Part shown: positions 1-5,629 of the stretch, one piece after another | Numbering within the stretch: position 1 is the stretch's first letter | Layout: the number at the start of each line of letters is the position of its first letter | Notes under the pieces: model-generated | What the model saw: only the letters and a program-made list of their open reading frames with translations | Databases searched by the model: none | Told to the model about the DNA's origin: nothing | Position numbers and translations under genes: made by a program | Source: CAYTLQ01 sp964438715 | Lineage (GTDB): Bacteria; Bacteroidota; Ignavibacteria; Ignavibacteriales; Ignavibacteriaceae | DNA length: 5,629 nt | Direction of reading: 5' to 3' | Assembly: GCA_964438715.1 (NCBI GenBank) | Contig: CAYTLQ010000216.1 | Location: forward strand, 1-5,629

Positions 1-221
1 ATAAGGGAAATACTTTGTTCTTAATGACCCAAAAAATCATCCCTCAAGCAAAAATCTTTTATCAATGTCTAACTCAAATGAAAATTCATAGTTTCAATAA
101 GAAATTTCCTTTAATTTTCGCCTCTATATCGGATTTTAGGAATTTACATCAAATATTGAAATTTCCTTGAAAATTGGCGATTTTCTTGACTTTTTATCCC
201 TTTAAGTGCATATTTCGTACG
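1..221. other. AT-rich stretch upstream of the hydrolase, no recognisable gene
   Basis: No gene can be supported here. One frame is open from the window edge to a TGA at 168-170 (possible ATG at 24), but its 55 codons match nothing I recognise and could be chance or the tail of a gene lying mostly outside the window. An 11-base direct repeat, GAAATTTCCTT, occurs at 101-111 and 158-168; its core GAAATTTC is self-complementary. A short hairpin (GAAAAT 169-174 with ATTTTC 180-185) lies just before the candidate promoter. Their function is unknown and such short matches are expected in AT-rich DNA. Confidence 0.5.
186..214 (+). promoter_or_regulatory. Weak candidate promoter for the five-gene unit
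   Basis: TTGACT at 186-191 resembles a -35 box and is followed after 17 bases by CATATT at 209-214, a four-of-six match to TATAAT. Transcription would then begin close to the ATG at 222, giving an almost leaderless message, unless translation starts at the later ATG at 240. A Bacteroidota-type -7 element (TAnnTTTG) is not clearly present. This is a motif reading only. Confidence 0.25.
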
Positions 222-1057
222 ATGAAAAAAGAATTTGTGATGCAGACTAACTCGGGTAATAGTGTGCATCTCGATATTCGTTATCTTGAAGAATACCCTG
301 TCACTAAAATTATTCTTTTTGTTCACGGATTCAAAGGATTCAAGGATTGGGGTTTCTTTCCCTATGCTGCTGAGTATTTTTTCCATAAAGGTTTTTCTAC
401 TATAAATTTCAATTTTTCTCACAGTGGAGTTAGCTTTCCGGGTAAAGAACTCAATAATCCGGAAATCTTTTCTTGTAATACTCCGGTTCTCGAGGTAGAA
501 GAATTAAAGGAATTTATATATGCTCTTTGTAATGGAAACATTTATGAAATTGTTCCGGTGGAGATAATACTTATAGGACATAGTCTCGGTAGAGCAATCT
601 CATTACTTTGTGGTAATTCGTGTTCAAAAGTCAATATGATTGTTAATGGGCTTCCATAAGCAAATTCGATAGATACTCAAAAAGACAAAAAGAAATCTGG
701 AAAACAACAGGGAAGTGGAAAATATTTACGAATAATGAAGGATTAGAGTTCTATCTTAAATCTGATTACTTATATTCTATTGAAGAATTTAGTGAATCGT
801 TATTAAATATTAAAAACAGTGTTGGCGCTCTGAATAAAAAGTTACTTATTTTGCACGGCTCTCAGGACAAGACGGTGGATTTAAAAGAAGCGTGGGAATT
901 ATACTCATGGAGTGATAAAAGATTCTCCAGGCTCGAAGTTATTGAGAATACCGGTCACACCTTTGGTATATCGCATCCTTTTAATGGCACTAATAAAAAA
1001 TTTGACGAAGTACTCGAACGAACATTGAAATTTATACAGGAAAATTCTGTTAAATGA
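222..1057 (+). pseudogene. Alpha/beta hydrolase (serine hydrolase/peptidase-like), frameshifted
   Basis: This is an alpha/beta-hydrolase fold enzyme of unknown substrate, probably cytoplasmic because no signal peptide is seen. The first part (222-659) carries the oxyanion-side HG in VHGFKGFKDWGFFP (residues 34-47) and the nucleophile elbow GHSLG with Ser121. It stops at TAA 657-659. Homology resumes in another frame from about 647 (WASISKFDRYS) and runs to TGA 1055-1057, with the expected catalytic Asp in HGSQDKTVD (codon 866-868) and His in NTGHTF (codon 956-958). Joining the frames with a -1 shift at 645-647 gives V-N-W-A-S-I-S and a protein of about 278 residues, normal for the family, so one base appears to be missing. 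Arg124 replaces the Gly usual after GHSxG. The ATG at 222 is chosen because family homology starts there; a TTG at 174 and ATG at 240 are alternatives. The 3' end overlaps bioY. It could be a real pseudogene or a sequence error. Confidence 0.85.
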
Positions 1058-1662
1058 TGAAAAACTTAGATCTGAGTTCTCGCCCGAACATTTTTTCTAA
1101 TAATCGACATTTTATAGTCAACGAAAAATTATCCGGAATTTTATTATTTGTTTTAATTACCTACTTATCCGCACAGATTGTTATACCTGTACAGCCTGTG
1201 CCTTTCACGCTTCAATCGACAGTTGTTCTGTTATCAGGATTATATTTAGGTGCAAAAAATGCTTTTTATTCTCAAATAATTTATCTATTTCTTGGGGTAA
1301 TTGGTTTGCCCGTATTTGCAAATGTACCCGGATTAGAACAAGGGTTTTACAGACTATCAGGCCCTACGGGTGGATACCTCTTATCATTCCCTCTTGTTGT
1401 GGTTATAGTGGGTTCATTAATTAGTAAAAGGCAGGGATTTTTAAGGTTAATAGCACTATTTTTACTTGGTGAGTTTCTGATTCTTTTATTTGGAGTTTTA
1501 TACCTTAACGCATTTTTTATAAAAGATATTCTAAAAAGTGTTTATGTTGGCGCCGAAATTTTGGGTTTATGGACAATCGCAAAAATTTTATTCGGGGCTG
1601 GCTTTACTACGGTAGTAAATTCTTTTATAAAATTTAATTCAACTATTAAGGCCGATGAGTAA
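1054..1662 (+). CDS. bioY: Biotin transporter BioY (ECF transporter S component)
   Basis: BioY is the membrane subunit that binds biotin and brings it into the cell, normally with an energy-coupling ATPase/EcfT module. The 202-residue length suits the family, with a somewhat long polar N-terminus (about 25 residues) before the first membrane segment. Family signatures are visible: QIVIPVQPVPFTLQ at 41-54, GLYLGAKNAFYSQIIYLF at 62-79, GLPVF at 84-88 and LSGPTGGYL at 101-109. Five or six hydrophobic segments fill the rest. The start ATG overlaps the hydrolase TGA (ATGATGA), and a second in-frame ATG at 1057 is equally possible; AGGA at 1038-1041 is a distant ribosome site, so translational coupling is likely. 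No ecfA/ecfT (bioM/bioN) or biotin synthesis genes are in the window, so its partner module must lie elsewhere or it works alone. No BirA-type operator is evident. Confidence 0.95.
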   Translation: MMKNLDLSSRPNIFSNNRHFIVNEKLSGILLFVLITYLSAQIVIPVQPVPFTLQSTVVLLSGLYLGAKNAFYSQIIYLFLGVIGLPVFANVPGLEQGFYRLSGPTGGYLLSFPLVVVIVGSLISKRQGFLRLIALFLLGEFLILLFGVLYLNAFFIKDILKSVYVGAEILGLWTIAKILFGAGFTTVVNSFIKFNSTIKADE

Positions 1663-3653
1663 TGAAAACTGTATTATTCTCTCTACTTCTTTTAACCGCA
1701 TTTAGCCTTTTTACTTATAATATTAAAAGAATTATAAGTTATATACGACAGTCACAACCTGACTCACGGTTTGATAGATTAGGAGAGAGAATAAAAAATG
1801 TGCTGTATATTGCATTTGGCCAATCAAAACTATTGCGGGAACCGGGTGCAGGACTAATACATTTTTTCATCTTTTGGGGTTTCAATTTATTCCTCCTCGC
1901 AGTTTTAGAAGCAATAATTCAGGGGTTTTCACCAACCTTTAGTTTTGTGTTTCTGGGACCATTTTTCTCTTTAATTACACTAACACAGGATTTATTCGGT
2001 GTTCTTGTTCTAATTTCTGTGCTCGCCGCCTTATATCGAAGATTTATCCTGAAAGTTAAAAGGCTCGATATTGAGGGTAAGGGCAAATTAGATGCGGCAT
2101 TTGTTCTCCTTATGATATTTATGGTTGTTTTTTCAATGTTCGGTCAAAATATATCCGCAGTTGCTAAGCACAACTATGTTCTTAGTGAATATGAACTACG
2201 ACCACTTTCTGCGGCCCTCAGCCCTGCGATATATGGGTCATCAACCTCATCCGCCGAGATTTTTTATGAGGTGTTCTGGTGGATACATATCGTAGTTGTA
2301 TTTATGTTTATGAATTATTTGCCGTATTCGAAACATCTCCATGTAATTACATCTATACCAAATGTATTTTTTGCCAGGTTAGATGACCAGAAAAACATCC
2401 TCAAGCCAATAAATCTTGAAGATGAAAAACTCGAGTGGTTTGGTGTAGATGATGTTGAGAAATTTTCATGGAAACAGATATTGGATGGGTACTCATGTAC
2501 GGAATGTGGCAGATGTACCTCTGTATGTCCGGCAGCTAACACGGGGAAATCGCTTTCTCCGAGAAAGATAATTGTTGACATACGCAAAAGATCTCAGGAA
2601 AAAGCTCCTTTACTGATTTCAGGAGGGGGAGAACAGTCCCTATTGGAAAAAACACTCGTGCATAACTATATCACGGATAAAGAGCTTTGGCAGTGCACTA
2701 CCTGTAATGCTTGCGTACAAGAATGCCCAGTGATGATTGAGCATGTTGATGCTATTGTTGATATGCGAAGACACTTAGTGCTGAGCGAATCAAATTTTCC
2801 TGCTGAGTTAAATAATGTTTTCAAGAGTCTGGAAAATAATTATACTCCCTGGGCTTTTGATCAGTCTGCCAGAGCTGAATGGGCTGAAGGAATGGGAATT
2901 AAAACAATGGCTGAGGATAAGAACACTGAGTACCTTTTTTGGGTTGGTTGTGCAGGCTCCTATGACAATCGTTACAAAAAGGTATCGAGAGCCTTTGCGC
3001 AACTTATGCAAAAAGCAGGAGTTGATTTCAGGATTTTGGGAACTGAAGAAAAATGCAACGGCGATACTGCACGACGACTTGGCAACGAATATCTTGCTCA
3101 GCAACTTATCAAGGAAAATGTAGAAATACTCAATGGATATGGTGTGAAAAAAATTGTTACTGCATGTCCACATTGTTTTAATTCATTGAAAAAGGAATTC
3201 CCTCAGTTCGGCGGGAACTATGAAGTGATACATCATACCGAGCTCATTAATTCACTCATAAATCAAGGTAAATTGCAACTTAAAGATTCCGCTCAAAATG
3301 TTACAGCAACTTATCACGATTCCTGTTATATTGGACGATATAATAATAATTACAACGCTCCACGCGAATCTCTCGAAGCAATTAAAGGGCTGAAACTTGT
3401 CGAGATGGAGCGTAACAGGAGCAGAGGATTTTGTTGTGGCGCCGGTGGAGGCAGAATGTTTTTGGAGGATGTAGAAGGGGGAAGAATTAACGAGGAACGA
3501 ACCCGTGAGGCTTTGGCAACCAAAGCTGATACAATCGGCACAGCATGCCCTTTTTGTATGACAATGATGACTGATGGAGTAAAGGCTCATCAAAAAACTG
3601 AACAAGTATCTGTTAAAGATATTGCAGAAATAGTATTAGAAAATTGCACTTAA
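1662..3653 (+). CDS. Membrane-bound (Fe-S) oxidoreductase, ETF:(mena)quinone oxidoreductase / HdrD-like
   Basis: It probably passes electrons between a soluble donor such as electron transfer flavoprotein and the quinone pool at the inner membrane. Domains in order: a NarI-like cytochrome b part with about five membrane segments (roughly 3-22, 64-88, 108-125, 143-162, 205-222) and candidate haem histidines at 67, 170, 209, 225 and 227; a two-cluster 4Fe-4S ferredoxin domain with C279, C282, C285, C289 and C345, C348, C351, C355; then two CCG cysteine-rich domains. The first CCG domain has C430, C465 and C502-P-H-C505; the second has C555, the classic C591-C592-G and C629-P-F-C632. In the first, the double cysteine is reduced to K-C-N-G, so only the second looks fully equipped for an HdrB/HdrD-type cluster. 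The 663-residue length fits these fusions. The ATG shares its A with the bioY stop (TAATG), with AAGG at 1648-1651 as ribosome site. No etfA/etfB is adjacent. The exact electron partner is inferred; a heterodisulfide-reductase or glycolate-oxidase-like role is less likely. Confidence 0.88.
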   Translation: MKTVLFSLLLLTAFSLFTYNIKRIISYIRQSQPDSRFDRLGERIKNVLYIAFGQSKLLREPGAGLIHFFIFWGFNLFLLAVLEAIIQGFSPTFSFVFLGPFFSLITLTQDLFGVLVLISVLAALYRRFILKVKRLDIEGKGKLDAAFVLLMIFMVVFSMFGQNISAVAKHNYVLSEYELRPLSAALSPAIYGSSTSSAEIFYEVFWWIHIVVVFMFMNYLPYSKHLHVITSIPNVFFARLDDQKNILKPINLEDEKLEWFGVDDVEKFSWKQILDGYSCTECGRCTSVCPAANTGKSLSPRKIIVDIRKRSQEKAPLLISGGGEQSLLEKTLVHNYITDKELWQCTTCNACVQECPVMIEHVDAIVDMRRHLVLSESNFPAELNNVFKSLENNYTPWAFDQSARAEWAEGMGIKTMAEDKNTEYLFWVGCAGSYDNRYKKVSRAFAQLMQKAGVDFRILGTEEKCNGDTARRLGNEYLAQQLIKENVEILNGYGVKKIVTACPHCFNSLKKEFPQFGGNYEVIHHTELINSLINQGKLQLKDSAQNVTATYHDSCYIGRYNNNYNAPRESLEAIKGLKLVEMERNRSRGFCCGAGGGRMFLEDVEGGRINEERTREALATKADTIGTACPFCMTMMTDGVKAHQKTEQVSVKDIAEIVLENCT

Positions 3654-3661
3654 TTAATTAT

Positions 3662-3667
3662 AAGGAG
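3662..3667 (+). promoter_or_regulatory. Strong Shine-Dalgarno site (AAGGAG) of the Hc1-like gene
   Basis: AAGGAG ends seven bases before the ATG at 3675. It is the best match to the anti-Shine-Dalgarno sequence in the window; the other genes have weak, distant or no such sites. It fixes the start codon and suggests that this small gene is translated more strongly than its operon neighbours. Confidence 0.7.
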
Positions 3668-3674
3668 AATATAA

Positions 3675-3866
3675 ATGGAAAAATACAACCAACTTCTTGA
3701 ACATGTAAAAAGTCTCGAACCGGATTTCGTGAAGTTTTACGAAAGAGGACAAGCTGCCGCAGGGACACGGCTTCGTAAAGGTCTCAGTGAATTGAAAAAA
3801 CTTGCTCAGGATGTGAGGAATGATATTCAGCAGGTTAAACAGGACAGAAAAGGCTCTAAAGAATAG
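3675..3866 (+). CDS. Histone H1-like protein, Hc1 family
   Basis: This small basic protein probably binds DNA in the nucleoid. Its 63 residues match the short Hc1-type proteins of Bacteroidota and relatives: an acidic-to-mixed N-terminal helix (LLEHVKSLEPDFVKFYERG), the hallmark AAGTRLRKGLSELKKLAQ at about 28-45, and a charged helical C-terminus ending in KQDRKGSKE. It lacks the long lysine/alanine tail of chlamydial Hc1. The whole protein looks helical with heptad-like leucine spacing, so coiled-coil or dimer formation is possible. It lies 21 bases after the oxidoreductase stop and 38 bases before the CapA-like gene, so it is probably co-transcribed. It ends in TAG. Family assignment is by motif recall; a direct role in gene regulation is not shown. 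Confidence 0.85.
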   Translation: MEKYNQLLEHVKSLEPDFVKFYERGQAAAGTRLRKGLSELKKLAQDVRNDIQQVKQDRKGSKE

Positions 3867-3904
3867 ACTATCACATCAGGTAATCGGGTGAGGAATTAAC
3901 AAAA

Positions 3905-5101
3905 ATGGTTTTGAACCTTAAAGAAGTAGCTCTTCATCCGATTGCCTTAATAAATTTTATTATTTTTCTCTTTACCACCCAGTTCTCTTATTTATCAAAT
4001 AATCCGTCCTTAACGAAACCGCTTAAAGTTTCTGAAGATTCTCTTAAAACTCTTCGACTTTCCTGGGTTGGTGACCTTATGTGTCATTCGGTTCAATTCC
4101 AATATGCACATGTAGAAGCTGACAGTTACAATTTCATACCGTCCTACCGGTATATCCATTCCTATTTAGACCAGAGTGATTTCGTTTTTGGTAACCTTGA
4201 AACCGTAACAGCAGGTAAAAAAGCAGGTTATTCGGGATATCCGTTTTTTAATACTCCCGATGATTATGTTACTACACTTAAATTAGTTGGTTTTGATATG
4301 GTAAGCACTGTCAATAATCACTGTCTTGATAGAGGAGAGAAAGGTTTATTAAGAACTATAGAGATTTTAAATGGTGAGAATATTTCCTATGTCGGTACAT
4401 ATTTAAGCCAACGAGACAGAGATTCAATTAGGGTGATTGACCTGAAGGGTATTAAAATGAGTATTATTGCATATACTTACGGGACAAATGGAAATAAAAT
4501 TCCACCTTCAAAACCCTATACTGTAAATCTGATTGACAAAAAATTAATGTCGGAAGATATCCGGAAGGCGAGAGAAAAATCGGATATTGTTGCTGTCTAT
4601 CTGCATTTCGGTGACGAATATAAGCGTGAGCCAAATGACTATCAAAAAGAAATTGTTCAATTCCTCATTGATAAAGGGGCGGATTTGATAATAGGCAGTC
4701 ATCCTCATGTTATACAGCCTCTCGAAGTAAAAAAATCGGTTAACGGTAAATTAGATTCGGTGTTTATAGCCTATTCGCTTGGTAATTTTATATCAAATCA
4801 GCGATGGAGATATTCAGACGCAAGTGTCATCCTTACGGTAGTACTGCAGAAAAATCTTAACTCCGGACGATTAACAATAAAAAATGTTGAATTCCTGCCA
4901 TTATGGGTATATAAGGGATATGTTGGAAAACAAAAAGGTTATTTTCTCATTACTCCAGAAATGGTGAGAAGTGACTCTGTGAACACTTTTCTGAGTAAAA
5001 ACGATAAGAAACTGGCAATGGAAGCTTTTAAGGATACCAGGGAAATACTGACAAAATATGGATACTTACCAATTGAAGTAAAACTGCCCATACATCATTA
5101 A
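3905..5101 (+). CDS. CapA family protein (PgsA-like metallophosphatase)
   Basis: It is a calcineurin-like metallophosphatase of the bacterial capsule/poly-gamma-glutamate synthesis (CapA/PgsA) family, most likely acting outside the cytoplasmic membrane. A hydrophobic stretch at about 12-27 after a short N-terminus suggests a signal peptide or membrane anchor. Metal-site motifs occur in family order: GDLMCH (D57, H61), GNLET (N97, E99), NNHCLDRG (N138, H139, D142), LHFGDEY (H234, E238) and GADLIIGSHPHVIQPLE (H266, H268), followed by YSLGNF. HFG replaces the more common HWG, a mild change. The 398-residue length is normal. The ATG is preceded by GAGG at 3890-3893, 11 bases upstream, a workable but distant site. 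No capB/capC/pgsB ligase genes are nearby, so polyglutamate synthesis should not be assumed; many such stand-alone proteins have unknown substrates. It appears to be the last gene of the unit. Confidence 0.92.
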   Translation: MVLNLKEVALHPIALINFIIFLFTTQFSYLSNNPSLTKPLKVSEDSLKTLRLSWVGDLMCHSVQFQYAHVEADSYNFIPSYRYIHSYLDQSDFVFGNLETVTAGKKAGYSGYPFFNTPDDYVTTLKLVGFDMVSTVNNHCLDRGEKGLLRTIEILNGENISYVGTYLSQRDRDSIRVIDLKGIKMSIIAYTYGTNGNKIPPSKPYTVNLIDKKLMSEDIRKAREKSDIVAVYLHFGDEYKREPNDYQKEIVQFLIDKGADLIIGSHPHVIQPLEVKKSVNGKLDSVFIAYSLGNFISNQRWRYSDASVILTVVLQKNLNSGRLTIKNVEFLPLWVYKGYVGKQKGYFLITPEMVRSDSVNTFLSKNDKKLAMEAFKDTREILTKYGYLPIEVKLPIHH

Positions 5102-5184
5102 AATATTTAAATCTTGAAATTAAAGATTACAATTCTTCTCACATTTTAGAAACCCGACGAACTAAAAAATAAAAAGCGTTAAAT

Positions 5185-5209
5185 CAAAGAAAAAAAGGCT
5201 CTTTTTTTG
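5185..5209 (+). terminator. Weak terminator-like hairpin after the CapA gene
   Basis: AAAAAAAG (5190-5197) can pair with CTTTTTTT (5201-5208) around the three-base loop GCT, and a shifted pairing extends to C5185-G5209. The stem is almost all A-U and its U-run lies within the stem, so it is a poor intrinsic terminator, but it is symmetrical and sits 84 bases after the stop codon. A second short hairpin (AATCTT 5110-5115 with AAGATT 5123-5128) lacks a following T-run. Confidence 0.4.
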
Positions 5210-5220
5210 TATTAAATAGG

Positions 5221-5244
5221 ACAATTTTTTGGCACAAATTGTGC
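5221..5244. promoter_or_regulatory. Nested inverted repeats, candidate operator upstream of the P-type ATPase
   Basis: Two overlapping perfect dyads occur here: ACAATTT (5221-5227) with AAATTGT (5236-5242), and GCACAA (5232-5237) with TTGTGC (5239-5244) around a single A. The second is a compact 13-base palindrome of the size bound by dimeric repressors or by Crp/Fnr-type regulators, although its half-sites do not match the classical FNR or CRP consensus. It lies about 55 bases before the ATPase start, a plausible operator position. The regulator is unknown. Confidence 0.4.
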
Positions 5245-5247
5245 GGA

Positions 5248-5287
5248 TAATTAACATAATTAAAAGTGATAAAATATTTGTTAATTA
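5248..5287. repeat. Nine-base inverted repeat in the ATPase leader
   Basis: TAATTAACA (5248-5256) and TGTTAATTA (5279-5287) are perfect reverse complements separated by 22 AT-rich bases. The right arm ends 10 bases before the ATG at 5298. TATTTG at 5275-5280 partly resembles the Bacteroidota -7 element (TAnnTTTG), but no properly spaced TTG box was found. The pair may be a regulatory dyad or simply a product of low sequence complexity. Confidence 0.35.
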
Positions 5288-5297
5288 GCAATAATTA

Positions 5298-5629
5298 ATG
5301 TCTTTAAAAGAAACAAATACAAATACTTTGTGTTATCATTGCGGGGAAATTTGCAAAACTGACACTATAATTTATGATGGTAAGAATTTTTGTTGTTCAG
5401 GTTGTAAACTCGTCTATGAGCTTCTTAGTGAGAAAGAACTATGTGCGTACTAGACCATAAACCAGTACCGGGGAAGTAGTCTGACAAAAAGTCCTCACGG
5501 ACATACGTTGGAAGAACTGGCAGAGGAATCAATAAGCAAATGGCTTCTATCTTTCAACGATGGTGTTACGGCAAAAGTATATTTGTTCATCCCCTCGATT
5601 CATGTCAGTCCTGGTCGTGGGTTATTGGA
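5298..5629 (+). pseudogene. Copper-type P-type ATPase (CcoI/FixI-like), N-terminus, interrupted and cut by the window edge
   Basis: The frame begins with a cysteine-rich metal-binding domain typical of CcoI/FixI-like heavy-metal P-type ATPases: C12-YH-C15, C19, C32-C33-SG-C36, then KLVYELL and LCAY. Such ATPases move copper across the membrane, often for cbb3 oxidase assembly. A TAG at 5451-5453 stops the frame after 51 codons, exactly where relatives have a second Tyr (LCAYY), yet the same frame continues with convincing similarity (NQYRGSSLTKSP, then AKVYLFIPSIH at 92-102), so TAG most simply replaces a Tyr codon. The start of the heavy-metal-associated domain, normally HCSSCVWLLE, reads HVSPGRGLLE, so the CxxC is lost. 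Adding a T before 5603 and removing one G near 5620 would give HCQSWSWLLE, only partly repaired. No Shine-Dalgarno site precedes the ATG. The ATPase core lies beyond the window. Sequence errors near a contig end are as likely as real decay. Confidence 0.75.

Noticed and set aside
101..168. Direct repeat GAAATTTCCTT as a mobile-element or attachment site
   Set aside because: Only 11 bases, no transposase or integrase nearby, and the core is a simple A/T-rich palindrome.
3..170. 55-codon open frame running from the left edge to TGA at 168-170
   Set aside because: No recognisable motif and no ribosome site before the internal ATG at 24; in AT-rich DNA this length can be chance. It could be the tail of an unseen gene but cannot be supported.
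144..422. Minus-strand open frame of 92 codons opposite the hydrolase
   Set aside because: Shadow of the hydrolase reading frame, no family features.
851..1057. Separate small protein of 68 codons
   Set aside because: It is the C-terminal part of the hydrolase; the same frame is open back to 647 with matching family sequence, so it is not an independent gene.
2315..3605. Several open frames of 63-121 codons on the minus strand, and one on the plus strand at 2815-3123
   Set aside because: All lie inside the iron-sulfur oxidoreductase, whose own frame carries all the conserved cysteine motifs; they are out-of-frame shadows.
5110..5128. Hairpin AATCTT/AAGATT as the operon terminator
   Set aside because: Six weak base pairs with no T-run after it.
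5451..5453. Genome-wide TAG recoding
   Set aside because: The Hc1-like gene ends with TAG at a natural length, and a single interrupted gene is better explained by mutation or error.

Overview
The window is AT-rich. It looks like chromosomal DNA from a bacterium of the Bacteroidota/Ignavibacteriota side of the FCB group. This is inferred from three things: the kinds of proteins (a 63-residue Hc1-type histone-H1-like protein, a menaquinone-linked ETF oxidoreductase, a CapA-family phosphatase and the GFKDWGFFP-type hydrolase), the mostly weak Shine-Dalgarno sites, and low-GC codon use. No mobile element, tRNA, rRNA or CRISPR array was found.

Layout, all genes on the + strand: (1) 1-221, AT-rich upstream DNA with no recognisable gene and a weak candidate promoter; (2) 222-1057, an alpha/beta hydrolase broken by a one-base frameshift near 645-647; (3) 1054-1662, the biotin transporter subunit BioY; (4) 1662-3653, a large membrane-anchored iron-sulfur oxidoreductase of the ETF:(mena)quinone oxidoreductase / HdrD-like type; (5) 3675-3866, a small Hc1/histone-H1-like DNA-binding protein; (6) 3905-5101, a CapA/PgsA-like metallophosphatase; (7) 5102-5297, a non-coding gap with a weak terminator-like hairpin followed by nested inverted repeats; (8) 5298 to the right edge, the start of a copper-type (CcoI/FixI-like) P-type ATPase, interrupted by an in-frame TAG and with a scrambled metal-binding motif at the window edge.

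The first five genes overlap or sit within 38 bases of each other (start/stop overlaps at 1054-1057 and 1662, gaps of 21 and 38 bases), so they are probably one transcription unit. Their functions are not one pathway: vitamin uptake, electron transfer to quinone, nucleoid structure and a cell-envelope enzyme. The ATPase begins a second unit with its own upstream region; related ATPases supply copper to cbb3-type cytochrome oxidase.

I see no convincing new system. The most useful observations are two disrupted genes in otherwise normal sequence, which are either early pseudogenes or sequence errors, the dyad-rich region before the ATPase gene, and the mixed operon that places the quinone oxidoreductase away from etfAB.
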